This document shows positions 1 through 14,100 of a stretch of DNA of 64,000 nt, piece after piece. The stretch spans positions 2,192,143 through 2,256,142 of the forward strand of contig NC_134974.1 in the NCBI RefSeq assembly GCF_965638725.1, read 5' to 3'. Each line of letters opens with the position of its first letter. Within the stretch, counting starts at the first letter, position 1. This stretch comes from Aptenodytes patagonicus. Lineage: Eukaryota > Chordata > Aves > Sphenisciformes > Spheniscidae. The notes beneath the pieces were generated by a model. That model was not told where the DNA came from. It saw nothing but the letters and a program-made list of their open reading frames with translations, and searched no databases. Both the position numbers and the translations under genes were made by a program.

Positions 1-3000
1 CGTTTATGCCCGGCGCAGGAGGCTGCCGACCGAACAGGATCGGTCGGTTTAAGGCGATGGAGAGTGCCGAGATGCTCAGGACTTGAACGCGAGCATCGTC
101 TGCCTTCAGCCAGTTTGCTTTTAAACGGGCACGCCAGCCCTTGAGAGCCTCAGCGCGCCACGCTGGCAGCTTTCTGGTGCTCTACGTACTTAAAAGAGCA
201 TGTGTATTTGCCCTAAAAATATAGCGTGATATCGGCTTTCTCAAAAACTCCGTAAGATGGAGGAGTTGCTCATTAGCGATCGCGCTTAGTTGAAGGCTGC
301 GGGTAATTTTTTTTCCACCCTGTACTTAGAGCGATGGGCAGGGTAGAGGAGAAAGGATACCAGGTCTTAATTTGGGGGCTGTAAACTTGCTCGCGAGCGT
401 TGCCCTTGGGTTGATGTTGACAAAAGGATGGTGAGTAAATCCTGGCACGTGTTGTAATGCTGGAGGACAGGAACGTTGCATGAGAAGCGGGGCAGTTTGT
501 ACGTCGTTAGCCAACCTGTAATTATAACGCAAGACCATACTTGCTGTGTTTCTTCCTATCATCCCTTTTCTTGTCTAATACGGGTCATTTTTGTTGTTGC
601 TTGGACCCGGGACTAAGCCGATGCTCCTCCAGCATCCGCACCAGCTCCCCGGCTGCTGCCACTCCGCATGCTCTAGCAGCAATGAATTCAAAGCCCTGAA
701 ATTGTTGCTAGAATCTGTGTCTTTAGGCAATTTGCTCCACCTCCTTGGGCTCTAGCTCTCCTCGGCGCTCGCAGCATCGATTCGTAGCTTTTTCCTCTTC
801 AAAACTCCCGTTAGCTTTGCCGGGTTCAGGGCTTCAGCCTTCAATTTTTACAGCCGAGCGTCGTCTCAGCGGAAGTCTGGCAAGTTGTGGGTTTTGTGGT
901 GTGTTTATGTTCTGTTTTCTGGGTTTAGGTTGCTTCGTTTCATGTCAGAATTTCTAATGCTATCTTTCGGAAGAAATATTTAGGCTTGCGATAGAAAAGG
1001 TTAAAGCAGATATTCCTTAAAACTCTCCGTCTCCCGCTCAGCACATAGGTTGATTTATTTTGACAACGGTAGCTTTAGCTCATTTTCATGACGTGCCGCT
1101 GAGTCGCTGCTATTTCTCCTGCAGCCTCGGCGGAGCTGGGGTGAAAATGAGGGGAAAAACACAGAGATCTTTCTTTTTGGGGTGGGTATTAGTGAAAGCA
1201 GTCAGATAAAATAGATGTGTAAAGCGAATTATTCGGATGTGAAGTTTGAGGGCGATAGGAGCGGTTTAAGTCACGGTTTTCTGCCGGCGTTTTGAGTTTC
1301 GTGCATGTGGCAAGTGAAGTCGCTGCCTGGCGGCGACGGCAGCTCTTCTGAATGGTGGTCTTCTCCCTCATTCCGCTCTCCAGCGCCGTTGGAAACCCAT
1401 CACCTCGACGGCGAAGGATTGCAGCGTACAAACGCGCACGAGGCTAAAGAACTGGGGGGAGAAGGGAACGTAGTAATTGGCGAGATTTATTTAGGTTCTG
1501 CTCTTTGAAATCATCCCGCGTTCTGGCAACGAGAGCTGTAGCGTCACGCGGAAGGCGGGCTCCGGGTCTCCCTGTGGTTGAACTTCTGGCTCGGGGTGTC
1601 CCCGGGGGACACCGGTTTTCCTGCCGGAGGAGGGAACCTCCCTTTTATCGTCCAAGCACCAGCGAAACCTGCTCGCTGCAAAAGTTTCCCTGAACGCCTC
1701 TAACAGCCTCTCCCGTGCTTGCAGAAAAGCACCGGCGTGCCCGAGTCCATCAAACACACCCTTTCCAGGCGCGTGCAGGTAACTGGGCCGTCTCGTGATA
1801 CTGGGATTTACGAGTCCCTTCGGCTGCCATCGTTTCGCATAGAGTTTCCAAAGTTTAAGGTTTTTGTGGGTTTTTGGGGTTTTGTTTTTTTTCCATTTCT
1901 GAAGTGGCTGCTGGTGAAGATGGTTGGGAGATGCAGCTGCAAGGGGTCAGCGCCGGTAGCGTCTCCTCCCGTTGCTGACGCGTTAAAGCAAATAGTGATG
2001 CGACAGCAGATTTAATTTTAATCTGATGGGTCATTCTCAGTCCTTGATACTGATTCGTTATTTCATTTAAAAAAGAAACAACAAAAAAAAGTCCCCTTGA
2101 CTCAAAAGGTAAAGCTGAAAATAACTTTCCGCTTGGAGTCAGTCATTAAATGCTGCAAATTACATCTCTCAGAAGAATTTAAATACTTGCGAAGCGTATT
2201 TCCTTTAGGGAATTAGACATAATGACTTCTTTTATTGTCCATGAGCATCGCATAAACCAATCAGCGGTTTATATCTTTCCTGTAGTGGAGTTACTATATA
2301 TAAAGTTGGCTTTCTTTCTACGGTGTCTGCTAACTTGCTAATTTAAGAGCTTAGATGAACAGTGTTCATAAAAAAAAAAATTAAAAAAAATCACAATTTT
2401 CCCAAACGTAAGCCATATGGTAGACCTTTTTTTTTTTTTTCTTCTTTGCTATGTATTCTTGCCTTTGGAAGACAGTGGCTTCTAAAAGGTCAATTTATTG
2501 CACACTGAAAGACTTCAGCGTGTTAATATATGTCACGTTCTTGCAGCTTGCTGGGTAGTGTTAAAAGGAAATGGACCTGCTTTAAGGATTCACTCAACTC
2601 CACGAAGCTCAGGCTGTTCTGCTGGATAATTGATCTGGCCAGTAACGACACGAGCCTGCTGAAAAGTCGTCTGGATACCGCCTCGCCCGGCTGGCACCTT
2701 GCTTGCTTTTACATTTTGGGTGTCAGCTCGGAAAGAATCGGGTGGCTGTCTCTCTGAAACCGTGCAGAGAGGTTTAGAAAGTCGTATTAGAAGTCATCAG
2801 CTTTTAAAAAGTTGCGTGTTTTCGCTCGAGCGTTACCCTGCGATGATGCGAGGGTAAAGGGAGCTGGAGGCTGTTAACTTTGTCAGCAAAGAAGCGGTGC
2901 CGGCATCGCGATGGATTATCTTCACGGCAGCTGGAGAGTTATAAAACAAAGCGCTCGGCGTGACCCGAAGCAATTGGCCATTGGGTTTATATAGATGTTG

Positions 3001-3765
3001 GTGGACATGACACCGCCTGACCTTCCCTTTCCCTTTCCTAAGGGCGCAGTCGTGTTTATTTTACTCCAGTCCCGTGCTCTGTGCTCAGTGTTTGCTGTTA
3101 CGGTGACCCTGCCCTTCTTCATTTTACAGCCAGGAATCTTGTTCTGGCAAAATTATCTCTCAGACTAGATATCGGGAAGAAATTTGTTACGCTGAGGGTG
3201 GTGAGACGCCGGCACGGGTTGCCCAGAGAGGTGGTGGATGCCCCATCCCCGGAGATGTTCAAGGTCAGGCTGGACGGGGCTCTGAGTGACCTGATCTAGT
3301 TGAAGATGTCCCTGCCCACGGCAGGGGGTTGGACTAGACGACCTTTAGAGGTCCCTTCCCACCCAAACCCTTCTGTGATTCTATGAAAACTGGAGGTCTT
3401 TGGACCTTTGTTTAGGTTTTGCAGATGTCCAGCATCCAAGAGCAGTAGCTCTCTCTAAGCTCTGGATGTGTCTCTGCACACACGGGGTGTAAATCATCCA
3501 CGTAACCTGTGGCAGTAGGGCCAACGCTTTCTGGGCACTTCAGGTTCACGGTCACGTCTCTTCCAGAAATGCAAATCCTGGACAAAAATAGAGCGACCAG
3601 CTGAACGAGTGGTGCGGCACCCTGCTTTCCGCCTTGTTTCTGCTAGACAGCCTTCATGCTTCACGATAAACTGCACTATTATTAGTTTCTAGTGCGGATG
3701 TTTTAGGAACTGACTTGATTTCTTTCTCATGTGACGGTGACCACTATCGATACCTTCCCATCCAG
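1..3765 (+). other. OTUD7B: OTUD7B intron upstream of the first coding exon in the window
   Basis: No supported coding exon was found here. The first recognisable OTUD7B exon (3766) begins inside the UBA-like domain, so the exon coding for about the first 28 residues must lie before base 1 and this stretch is intron. It is moderately AT-rich, unlike the GC-rich second half of the window, and carries one CR1 LINE fragment (described separately) plus short A and T runs. A short open segment at 1725-1778 flanked by AG and GT was examined and rejected as an OTUD7B exon. Confidence 0.75.
3124..3388 (+). mobile_element. CR1 LINE, 3' end fragment
   Basis: The segment matches the 3' end of avian CR1: 'GTTACGCTGAGGGTGGTGAG', 'GGGTTGCCCAGAGAGG', 'GACCTGATCTAGTTGAAGAT' and a terminal ATTCTATGA-type octamer in place of a poly(A) tail. 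It is 5' truncated, as most CR1 copies are, and lies in the sense direction in the OTUD7B intron. No reverse transcriptase is left. Confidence 0.93.
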
Positions 3766-6700
3766 GCAAGAACTGGGATCTGAGCGCAGCCCTGAGTGAC
3801 TTTGAACAGCTAAGGCAAGTGCATGCCGGCAACCTACCCCATTCCTTCAACGAAGGACGCAACTATAAACCCCCCGAAAAAGAGGCAGCCCGTCCCGGGC
3901 GACCGCCGCTCCAGCGGCAGGATGATATTGTGCAAGGTCAGTGTCGTCTGGCGGCTTCCAGATAGCCGAGTCACAAAAATGATACGGATCAATTAAATCT
4001 TTCTTTCTGCCGCCTGAAATATTTATATCTGCCGGAGCAATCCGGCCGCTCGCAACCAAAAAATACTAGCTGAAGGCAGCGATTTAATAATTGCTTCGGC
4101 GAGGTTTGCTGCTCCTGCACCATTCAGGAGTTTTTTCGTCTTCCTTTTGCTCTCAGAAAAACGCCTGTCTCGAGGCATTTCCCACGCCAGCTCGACCATT
4201 GTCTCCCTGGCCCGTTCCCACGTCTCCAGCAACGGCAGCAGCGAACATCTGCTGGAGATGCCCATCTGCACCTTCCAGCTGCCCGACCTCACCGTGTACA
4301 CCGAGGACTTCCGCAGCTTCATCGAGCGAGACCTCATCGAGCAGTCGATGCTGGTGGCTCTGGAGCAGGCCGGTGAGTGCTTTGTTGTTTGTTTGGGGTT
4401 TGTTGTTTTTTTTTTTAATGCTAATCCGGTGCGGCGGGGGCAGTTTCGCAGCGGTACCAACGGGCACGAGCCTGAGGCGGCAGAGAAGCGAGCCCATTGC
4501 GAGGGCGCGGATCCGAGAGGTATTATTTCGTCCCTTTTTATAGCGTGGTGCGAGAGTTGAGTAAGAGTCTGCTTGGCTTTGCCTGCAGACACCGAATGCG
4601 TAAATAAATCGTGGATGGCGTCATCGCTCATGCAGCTGAATGGTAACGCTCGGGGGGGGGGGGGGAAGTTGCATTATCTCACCCCCTGAGCTTCCCTGCG
4701 CCCTGCACCATCCCGTCAGCCTTACGGAGAGGAGGAGGGGGGGGAAAGAAATTCCTGCCTAACACAAACAGTAGCTCGTCACCACTGACAAACGTTAGAA
4801 GCCATTACAAACATTTTTAGATTGATGATGCGTTTTATACGCTGCTTCGACGCAGGAAAACTCGTCTGCTGGCTCTCTGCTTGCCTGGAGAGGAACCACC
4901 TTACGAGTGCAGATGGATTTGTTTTCCAACACGCTGTTTTCCTCCTGAATAGTTGCTAGGTGATCTGTAAATAAGATTTAGCTGGTGAATGAATGGGACC
5001 TCTGTGCCGGCAGAGAAAACCTAATACACGTTACCGGGACAGCTTACATGGGGCGGGGGGGGCAGAAGGACGCCAGGCACGATCTCGGGAGCCTTTACGC
5101 CTCTCCTTTGTTTCTGTCACCGAGGCACGTACCTAGAAAACTATTCCTTCAGAGATAACATATATTCTTAATGTCAAATTTTAGCCCTCTCCTGCTCGAG
5201 TGTTCCTGTAATAAGTATTCTCATGTTTTGGAAATGAACACTTGATCCAAGCGATCGCGTTACGGCAGCGTTGCTGTTCGTCGGTGGCGAAGCCGTCGTG
5301 TCTGATGCGAATGAAACATACGGATCCGCGGCTGAGCGGAGCCGGGGGTATTGGATTGCTGCGGTTCAGCACGGGCTCCGGGTGAGGGAACGAGGGGTGG
5401 CTGCGCTTTTTCATCCGTGTGCTGGGGATGCTTCCTGGCCTGCCGAGACCATGTTAACATTAAGTAATTGATTTTTTTTTTTTTTAGAAATTTTGAAGAC
5501 TAAAAAGTGTAGATACACTTTAGATAGTGTTAGATACACTTTAATCTTCAAAATTTCTAAAAAAAAAAAAATCAATTACTTAATGTTAACTGTATGTTCA
5601 GCATTATGTATGTGGGTTTGTTGTAAGTGGGTGTTTATCTTTAATAAAGGGCTGTACTGCATATATAAAATATTCCAAGCTTAGTTCGAAGTAGGGTTTT
5701 GAGCGTGATGCTGTGATCTACGGTGACTCCCGTTACTAATTTAGTATGTGCTGTCCTTAGGGGATTAAGCAAATATTTTATAGACCAATAAATGTTCAGA
5801 TACTCTCCTCCTTCTATCCAGAGATCCCTTTACACCACTGTGGGCAGAGCAAGCGCGCTTTAAAGTGGCTGTAAATTGTAACGGCGTCCTCTTGGAAAGC
5901 TTTTAACGTCCTGAGTTGTATGAAAAGGTCTTGGTGGAGCTGAAAAACTTGGCCCTTGCCACAACCTCGGCGTTCTTTGTTACAAACCTAAATGGATTAA
6001 GCCTTGCGCTACATTTTGAAGACAGAGAGTGGTTTTTCTCATTGCACACATGGAGGAGCAGTCGGCGGTGCCTTGCCTGAGGCTACTGGGAAAAAAAAAA
6101 TCAGGAAGAACTGAAAGAAACCCCTGGGTTTGATGGCTTTGCCTTGGCTCCGAGGTCAGGCTTTCTCCCCGGGGTCAGGGACGCGGTGCCAAGCACGCCT
6201 TCCAAAGTCCCCCCCTGGCCTATTGGCAAGAAACCTCCTGCTTTGCACTTCAGACTGATATTTAATAAACACCTGTGGGTGGACTATTAAAAACTGCTGA
6301 GTTGAGATCAGCGTGCTTGCTTTGCTGCGGGAACAGCAAACGGGTTCCTCGTTCTTGGGGCGTAAGCGTCCCGCGTCTCGGAGCGGGCAGTCAAAGAGAT
6401 GGGTGCCTTGGTAATGCATCACCCGGGTTTTGAGAAGCTTTTCGGCCTGAGTTTAGCCCGTGCGTGAGCAGAGGCACGTGTGTACGCGTACCCCCCCCCC
6501 GTCTTACCTGCCTTGCAAATATTTTGGCCCGTAAGTCATTGGCTGGACTGGTTCCCTTAGCAGGAGAGACGAGCTTACGTCTGCGGCTTCAAAAGGCAGG
6601 CGAAACGTTCTCGGAAGTCGGGTGCTGTGCTCTTGCCGGTTCTCTTCCTGACGGATCGCTGCCTGCGGCACGGGACCACTGCTGCGATGCCTTCGGCCCC

Positions 6701-8123
6701 TCCGCTGTCATCCTCGGCAGCGCGACCGGGAGGCTGAGCCTGTGCTCCGGAGGGAGGTGTCCCCGACTGCCAAGAGGAGGATGACCAAGCTCTCGGCGAG
6801 ATGCGCGCTGCCGCGGGTTGTGTCGTTTCGGCAGGCAGAGCCGATAGCAGGGTTGGTTGGAAGCCTTCGATTCCCATCCTTCCCGAAACAGGGGAGAAGG
6901 TAGCTACCGATGTGTAAATGCACTCGAACAGGCTCTTGTCGCCGCCAGGTCCTGAGACAGAAATGTTTTCTGCAGGTATTGTTTTCATCAGAGATGGGTT
7001 CTGGATTAGATAAGGAAACCGCGGATGAATTATCTCATTTTCGATAGATGAAATGAGCTTGCTTCAGTGTAGATGCCGCTTTTTCTACCTGCTCTTCTCT
7101 TTCGGTCTCTCTGTTGTTTGGGGTTTTTTTTTTTAACCCGCTTCTAGGTGGTGATCCTGCTCCTTCGCCTCCACCGGCGATTCAGCAGGGGGGAAAAACC
7201 CCCGGCGGCCTGCAGTCACTGCACGGAGGTCGTGGTGGGTGTTCGTGTTGGATCCGTCGCGTCAGCCCGAGGAGCACGAGGCCGAGTCATCCCTGGGAAC
7301 GCTCCCTTCGTCACGCGGAGGGGATGGCCTTGTAATTACGGCACTGGATTCCCTGGTAGCCTTAGGGGAGCCATTTGGCTTTTCTATGAGTCAGCCCTCG
7401 TCTTCGGGCTGGGAGGAGCACCGTCTTTGCGCCTTCCTATTGCCGCGACCTATTCAGATGGTTCCTGTTAGAAGAAACAACGGTGTTTTTACCGACCGTG
7501 CACCTTGGTGCGCGGGTTCCTGATCTCTGCTGGGACAAACAGATGCTCCGTAGCAAAACCAGCCGCGGGGCAAAACTGGACCCCGTGAGAGTCACGGTGC
7601 TGGATGCAGAGGAAGCCTCTTGATGCTGGTGGACTTCTTCAGACGTGCAGAAGAGCTGTCGCCGACCTCGCCGCTCGAGCGACGGTTGCGGGGAAGATCC
7701 CTCGTGCTCTTGAATCCATTTATCTTTCGTGTTGAGCTTTCGGGGCTTGCTCCTAACAACCGTGCGCAGAGAAATATGTCGGTTTAAATACTTCTAGGGG
7801 GCCTCTTGGCCTTTCCCCCGCCTTGATACGAGCAAAACATTCGGGGAAGGATTTGGGGAATGCGGTTTCTTTCGAGATGACTTCTCTTGCGTAACTGGAA
7901 GTCTGTACGGATTACTCTGCCTGCCTCGCCGGGGGCGTGCACGGCGTGACCGCACACTGCGAATAGAAGTGCCTCCCCAAGGTGTGTCCCCTCCGAACCG
8001 GACCTGGCTGGGCTCGACGAGAGGCTGCACAACCTCCGAAGTGTTGACCAGAGATGCGAACTCCCCCGATTCCCCCGGCCGTTGAAAAGAGCAGCAAATT
8101 CTCCAGGAGCGACGTGAAATGGA

Positions 8124-8158
<35 letters not shown>

Positions 8159-11100
8159 GAAGAAAAAGAAAAAAAACCAACCAGCTCGGCGCTGCCTGCA
8201 GCAGCGTTACATTTTGGTTAGCTTTCACGAGATGCTGTTTTGCTGCTCGGTTCGCTCCTCTGGCCCCGCGCCACTTGGCGCGGGCTCGCGACTTCGCCGT
8301 GCCAGGAGCTATATTGAGTGAAAATAGCCGGCTTTTCCGAGCAGACCTGTTGTCCCGAGGCTGTGTACTAAACACTTTTCAACTCCGACGGGTTCCTTTC
8401 CCCCTGCCGAGAAAAGAAATTTCCCGCCTGGCGTTGCAGTTAGCTCCTGCGTTTTTATGTTTTCCTGTGTTTATCGGTGTTTAAAAACAAGTTTTCTGTA
8501 TTTAGTTCTTCTACAGCTGCCGTTGCCGAGGTTGTGCAAACAATTTCAAGAAACCCTGTGTTTGAGAGCCGGGGTCCCTGGCGGGGACCGTGCTCGGGAG
8601 CAGGGAGAGCTTCGCTGGAAATGCCGGGAAAGGGCTGGTTTTCTGCGAGAGCAATTTAAATGCGACTCGTTGGAAGCCCGAACAAGCATCTACCAGCCAA
8701 AAAACCGCCCGTTGCACGGGATCCGCTGCAGAAAAGCTCCCGGAAAAAGTCGCAGCCAAGGGAGGCAGCGCCTGTTTTTTGAGGGCACAGCCGAGCGAGG
8801 TGCGGGCTGGGTTGCAAGTTCAAAGTCCTAATTCAGCCCAACTTCGTTTCCTTGACAAATGTTTAACCTCCAGTCGCACTGTACTTGACTGCGGCGTGTA
8901 TGTTAATTTTTTCCTAGCTTCTATTTTTAGATGCTCTTGACTTGAATTACTCCAAGTGCCTTATATTACCAAAAAGCTGCTATTTTTAAATGGCGTAAAG
9001 CACTGTCAGTTTGCATTTTCAGTGGTAAAGCTGCTGGGATCAGCAAAAGTTCCTGAGTATTGTACCGAAACCAGTGAGCGGGGACAAAAAAAAAAAGAAA
9101 AAAAGACCGAGGTGAGATGGTTTAAAGAGGAGCGGTTTGGTTACAAGAAGAAACGAAAAGCGGTTGTTAACTGGAAAAGTTGTTGGGCGCCGTTTGCGAC
9201 GGGCACTTGAGGAGGGGTTTTCAGGCTGACGGCTTTTCGGGGTTTTGAGATAAGTAGGGGTGGGGGGAGAACCGGGTAGGAGGAGAACGCTGGCCTGGGT
9301 TAAAGGCCTGGCTGGGCTGGCTCCTATTTCCAGCCTTAATTCTGATTTGTATGACCTTAAGATCAGCCTGGCCGTTTCCCTGCGTCCCCGTGAGGTGGTT
9401 GTAACTCCGGTCTCCCCTTCTTGTTGCCTTGTTACCGTCCTGACTCCTTCCTTCCTCCAGCCACGAGCCGGGTCTGTAACTGCTCATCTCTTTGGGTGTT
9501 CCCCCCTGCAAATCAAAGCAGGCTCCCGTCCTCGGCGGCGTGGGTTTTGTTGGTTTTTTTTTTTGAGGGGATGAACGCACCAGTCCCACGTTGTGTAACG
9601 GGCCCCGTTTTCAGGCTCTCAAATATTCCCGCAGGTCGTCTGAACTGGTGGGCGAACGTGGATCCCAGCTGCCAAAGGCTGCTCCCCCTGGCCACCACGG
9701 GCGACGGGAACTGCCTGCTCCATGCCGCCTCCCTGGGTAAGAGCTTGACTTAATTTACGGCAGGCGAAATAACAAACTGGTTCGCGTCAGACCCGGTAAC
9801 GTGCATCGTGCTGGTGTCGCCTCCCTTCTCCGGCTGAGGCTGGGGTAAGCGGCTGTGCTGGGGGGAGAGAGCCCGGGACCATCCTTTGGGAGCAGGACCC
9901 GAGCGTTTCCCATCCGTTCCCGTGGGGAAACGGGGATGCTGCTGCTCATCCCGGCCGCCGCGGCGGTAGGCGTGCGAGCGGTCGCGACGCTCAGGCTCTG
10001 CGGGAGAGGAATGGGTTGAAGGAAACAGGCTGCCAAGAGCTTGTGTACTTCTAAAATACCCCTCCCCGTCCATTTGGCGAGTTTCCCTGTATTTCTGAGG
10101 GAAATGTGGAATGACAGAGCCGCCCCTTCCCTCCTTTCGCACGCTGACGTTTCAAGAGTCCAGATTTGATTTCGTCTTGTCAAGTGTGACCGTGGTAAAA
10201 CTTCGGAGGTTTCCAGACTTTTTTAAATCAGCAGGGCTGTGCATTTCCTTCGTGTCTGTATTTCAGACACGGCGCAACCACAGTCTCATTTTAACCCGGT
10301 CTCGTTTTCCCATCAGACGTTGATGTAAAGGAGCGTGTGATTTTTGTGAACAAATACTTGGCTGCATCTGTGAGGTGCCCTAGAGTTGAAAGCAGAGGTG
10401 TCAGCATCTCCATTTAGCTGCATGAAAACTCGCTGCAGGTGGAAAATGCAGGCTTTGAACCAGGCATTCTGTTATTTGGATTGAGGAACTTGCATTCCTC
10501 TGCCCCTGTTTCCCAATTTACCCGCTTCCCCTGGTTCGTGGCAGGTTGTCGGACCTCAGCGGATGGACGGAGCGATGCCAGCTGCTGCTAATCCTCTGCC
10601 GCTGTTTCTTTTTCCCCCCCTGCGCAGGTATGTGGGGGTTCCACGATCGGGACCTCATGCTTCGCAAATCCCTTTACACCTTGATGGACAAAGGCGTGGA
10701 AAGGGAAGCCCTGAAGCGGAGGTGGCGTTGGCAGCAAACGCAGCAGAACAAGGAGGTAGGAACCAGACCGAACGCCGTCCTCTTTGCCGGGGGCGGGGGG
10801 GGGGGGGGGGAAGGTCTTGATAAAATATCCCGTGGGTCTGGGAGGTGCTTCCTATCGTGATAAAGTCTGTCTTGAATTTTGGGCAACTCCCTGGCTTGCT
10901 GTACTTGGCTGTGCCTCGATGAGACGTATCCTTCAGTCTAAACTATGGCAAAATTCTCTTTATTACAAGGTAGGAAAATTCTTTATTAGAACCGTGTTAC
11001 GTCCAACACGGACGGGAAAACACACGTCACCTTCAGGCATTTAAGATCCAGCAGGATGCGATGGCCGCGCTGGGCTTTTAAGAGACAAGCAACGCTGCGG

Positions 11101-14100
11101 CGTAGGTCTCTCCAGCGATAAAGATCAGTGAGATGCGCCTTGGTCGAAGCGCAGAGCAAACTCCTCCACCAAAAAAGGAAATTCATGAACTTGCCACACT
11201 AAAGGCTTTTCAACGCTGTGACACAACACCCCCCCCCCCCCCCAAAAAGCAGGGCCATGACTTCTTCAAGGTGGAAAGTTACCAGACGTCCCCACGCGGC
11301 GAGAGAGGGCCCCTCCGTGTCGAGATGTTTTTGCGAACGGGGTAAACTTTTGTTTCCACCTGACACTGAAGGATGTTGTTTACTCTCCAGCTTCCTTTTT
11401 AATTTTGGAAGGGCACAAAGATTCCTATCTTGACGGCTTGAAACAATACGTATTGCCCTGTTCGAAGCGGAGTAGTTAGCAGTAAAGTCTCCGATCGCTT
11501 ATTATTAAAAGCATGCTTTTATGCGTCTCTTTAAACTGCGTGCTCCAGAATTAGCCCTCGGCAAAGTACCGTGACTTGCAGGTCTTAAAAGGACTCGCAA
11601 ATACTCATAGGACGTGGTAGTGTCGTGCCCTGGTCGTAGTCCTCAGCGCAAGCCGAGGGATCTCGGCAGTGGGTGTGGGACGTAGGTGGTGCGACGGTCC
11701 AGGAATTGCAGGTACCGCTTAAGCGGTTGGCTGGAAGTCGAGGATTGCGAGCTCCTCCTTTCCAAACAAGCGCTGAAAGAAGCAGCCCAGGGTGATGGAT
11801 GTTGCTCTGAATTTCACAACCCGCCCTGGGTGCGATACTCTCCTCCCGTGCTTGGCTTCACAAGCTTTAGATCAGCGACGAAAGAATTCGCGTTGACGGC
11901 TTAACCGGGAGCGGAGAAACTTAATACCTTACGGAGCAAAGCGGAGGGCTGAACGTGCCATCGGTTACTTCTGGTGCACGGCTTGAAGGTTTTCTTGGCA
12001 GCTTTGAGGGTTTAGGATGTTGTGTTTGGATGCTGGAGCTCCGATTATGGAGCCGGGGAAAGGAGGAGGAGGATAAGGCTGCTGCCCCTCCCGTCGCGTT
12101 CCTTGGCTTATGACCTTAAACACAGCAGGCTTGAGCTTAGCTTTGTGCGCGGTCTCGTGTTTTAAGGTGTTTCTCCCCTTCCTTGGGATGAATATGGTTT
12201 CCGATATCTTTCAACTCCGCGACTGCGTTGGAAGCTCTTTGAAAAGCTTCTGCACGAAGGAGGAAAGGTGCGATTCCTGAATCTAATACTCGACGCAGGC
12301 TTTATCGAGTAGGATGGTTGTACCAAAGGCAGCGTATTCCGTAGAGGGACCGCTACGGGGCGGCGGGTGGCTTCAGGGCATCGCGGCTTTGCGAGGAGAG
12401 GGCTGTGCCCTGCCTGGGTTTCCCTTGCGGTGCCCGCTCGGTGGAGCGCCGTTTCGGACCGGGACGTGGCGCGTGGCGCGATTGCAGAGCGGGCGTTTTG
12501 CAGTCGTAATGTAAGGAAATGCCAGTAAAATGTAGGTTCGCCGTGCGTTGAAATACCAACGCGACCCTTGAAGCGAATGTTTCCGGATGCTGTGGTGTCT
12601 CTTCTTGTCTTTTGAAGGGAAATAAATTCTAAAGGCAAACCTGTATTTTCGCTAGTCCGATTATCTGTGCCCCTGTCTCTTGTCAATAGATTATGTCGTC
12701 TTTAATACCGGAGGGATTTAGCGTAAGAATAAAGGCTTCCTCTCGATCCGTGGGTTGAAATGTTTACTTCCACCCCGCAAAAAGGCAAACTTCCCTTTCA
12801 GGCAGATTATCTCCCCGGCCGGCTTGAGAACACAGATTTGGAAGTGTGCATGTTTTTGCATAATATATTGATTGTTTTTGCATAAATCTCTAGAGAAAAG
12901 TTGTGGCTGCGTGTATAAAACTGTACTGAAGAGATTGGAAAATACTCACTCTGAAGCTTTTTGGGGTTTTATTTGCCGTTTTCCAGTCTGGTCTTGTTTA
13001 CACCGAAGAGGAGTGGCAGAAGGAGTGGAACGAGCTGACCAAGCTGGCATCCAGCGAGCCGCGCGTGCACTACGGCACCAACGGGGGCGGCTGCGGAGGG
13101 TACGTGGCGGGGACTGGATTAAAAAATAATAAGTCTAGATGTAAACCGCAGCGAATATCTTCCTTCAGTGGACAGCTCGGGATAATTCTCAAGGGCAGGT
13201 CAAGGGACGAGGCTGGGGATTGCTGCTTTGGCCCAGCTTGTAGGGTTTGAAGGGGAAGGATCGCGAGGAACGACGAGAGGTCCATAAAGCATCACGGGGA
13301 AACGATTTAAATGCTGCCCAACCCCTTCTCGTGGGGTAACGCATACACTGAGCGGAAAACTAATCTTTTCTCGTGCTCCATCATGTCGATGGCTCCGAAA
13401 TGAGAGCAGTAAACAAAAGCTGCAGTGCTCGCTCTGTATCTCAAGGGCACTTTGTCGCCGCAGCCATCCCAAACAGACACCACTTCTGAGGCTCTTTAGA
13501 GAAGAGGCTCCCAGAAGTGCCAGGCAGCAGTGGGGTATCTCCTGGAGACAACCCTTGTCTTCCAGTAGGATGTAATTTTGGATCTACATCTTGAATCAGA
13601 GCTGAGATCAAACTTAATGCTGTTAATGTGATCTGCCTCTACGTGGCTGCCTATAAAGACCTCTGCCTATTTTTAAAAGCAATGATTAAATGCGCAAGGG
13701 GTGAAAACTTGATTTCTTTCTCACTTCCCAAAGCGTTGAAAGCTCGGAAGAGCCGGTGTACGAGAGCCTGGAGGAGTTCCACGTTTTCGTCCTTGCCCAC
13801 GTGTTGAAGAGACCCATAGTGGTGGTGGCGGACACGATGCTGCGGGACTCGGGGGGAGAAGGTGAGAGCTGCACCCTCTTTTAAAAGTCTTGATGGATTG
13901 TGCACGCTCAGACTGCGTGCTTCCTCTCTACCGCATGTTTTCACGGGGTCTTTTCGCTCCACGAAGCCCGATATTGAATCGGAGAGCGGAGCACGGGGTG
14001 CGCTGAAGTGCTGCAGGGTGCCGTGGGTGATTCCCGTGGAGGGTATGAGAGACACAGCTCAGCGTCGCGGTCTGATCTTTTGCTGTTTCTAAGAGCATCT

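Larger units (their letters stand above)
4373..9634 (+). other. OTUD7B: OTUD7B 5.3-kb intron
   Basis: The largest intron in the window. It separates the linker exon from the exon with the catalytic cysteine. It contains the 138-bp hairpin at 5453-5590, a T/A run pair at 8124-8158 and short G runs, and no exon that fits the OTUD7B protein. No transposon was recognised apart from the possible hairpin element. Confidence 0.8.

Noticed and set aside
1725-1778. Possible exon with TTGCAG before and GTAACT after (KSTGVPESIKHTLSRRVQ).
   Set aside because: No frame matches the OTUD7B N-terminus and the phase does not fit the exon at 3766; likely a chance AG...GT pair.
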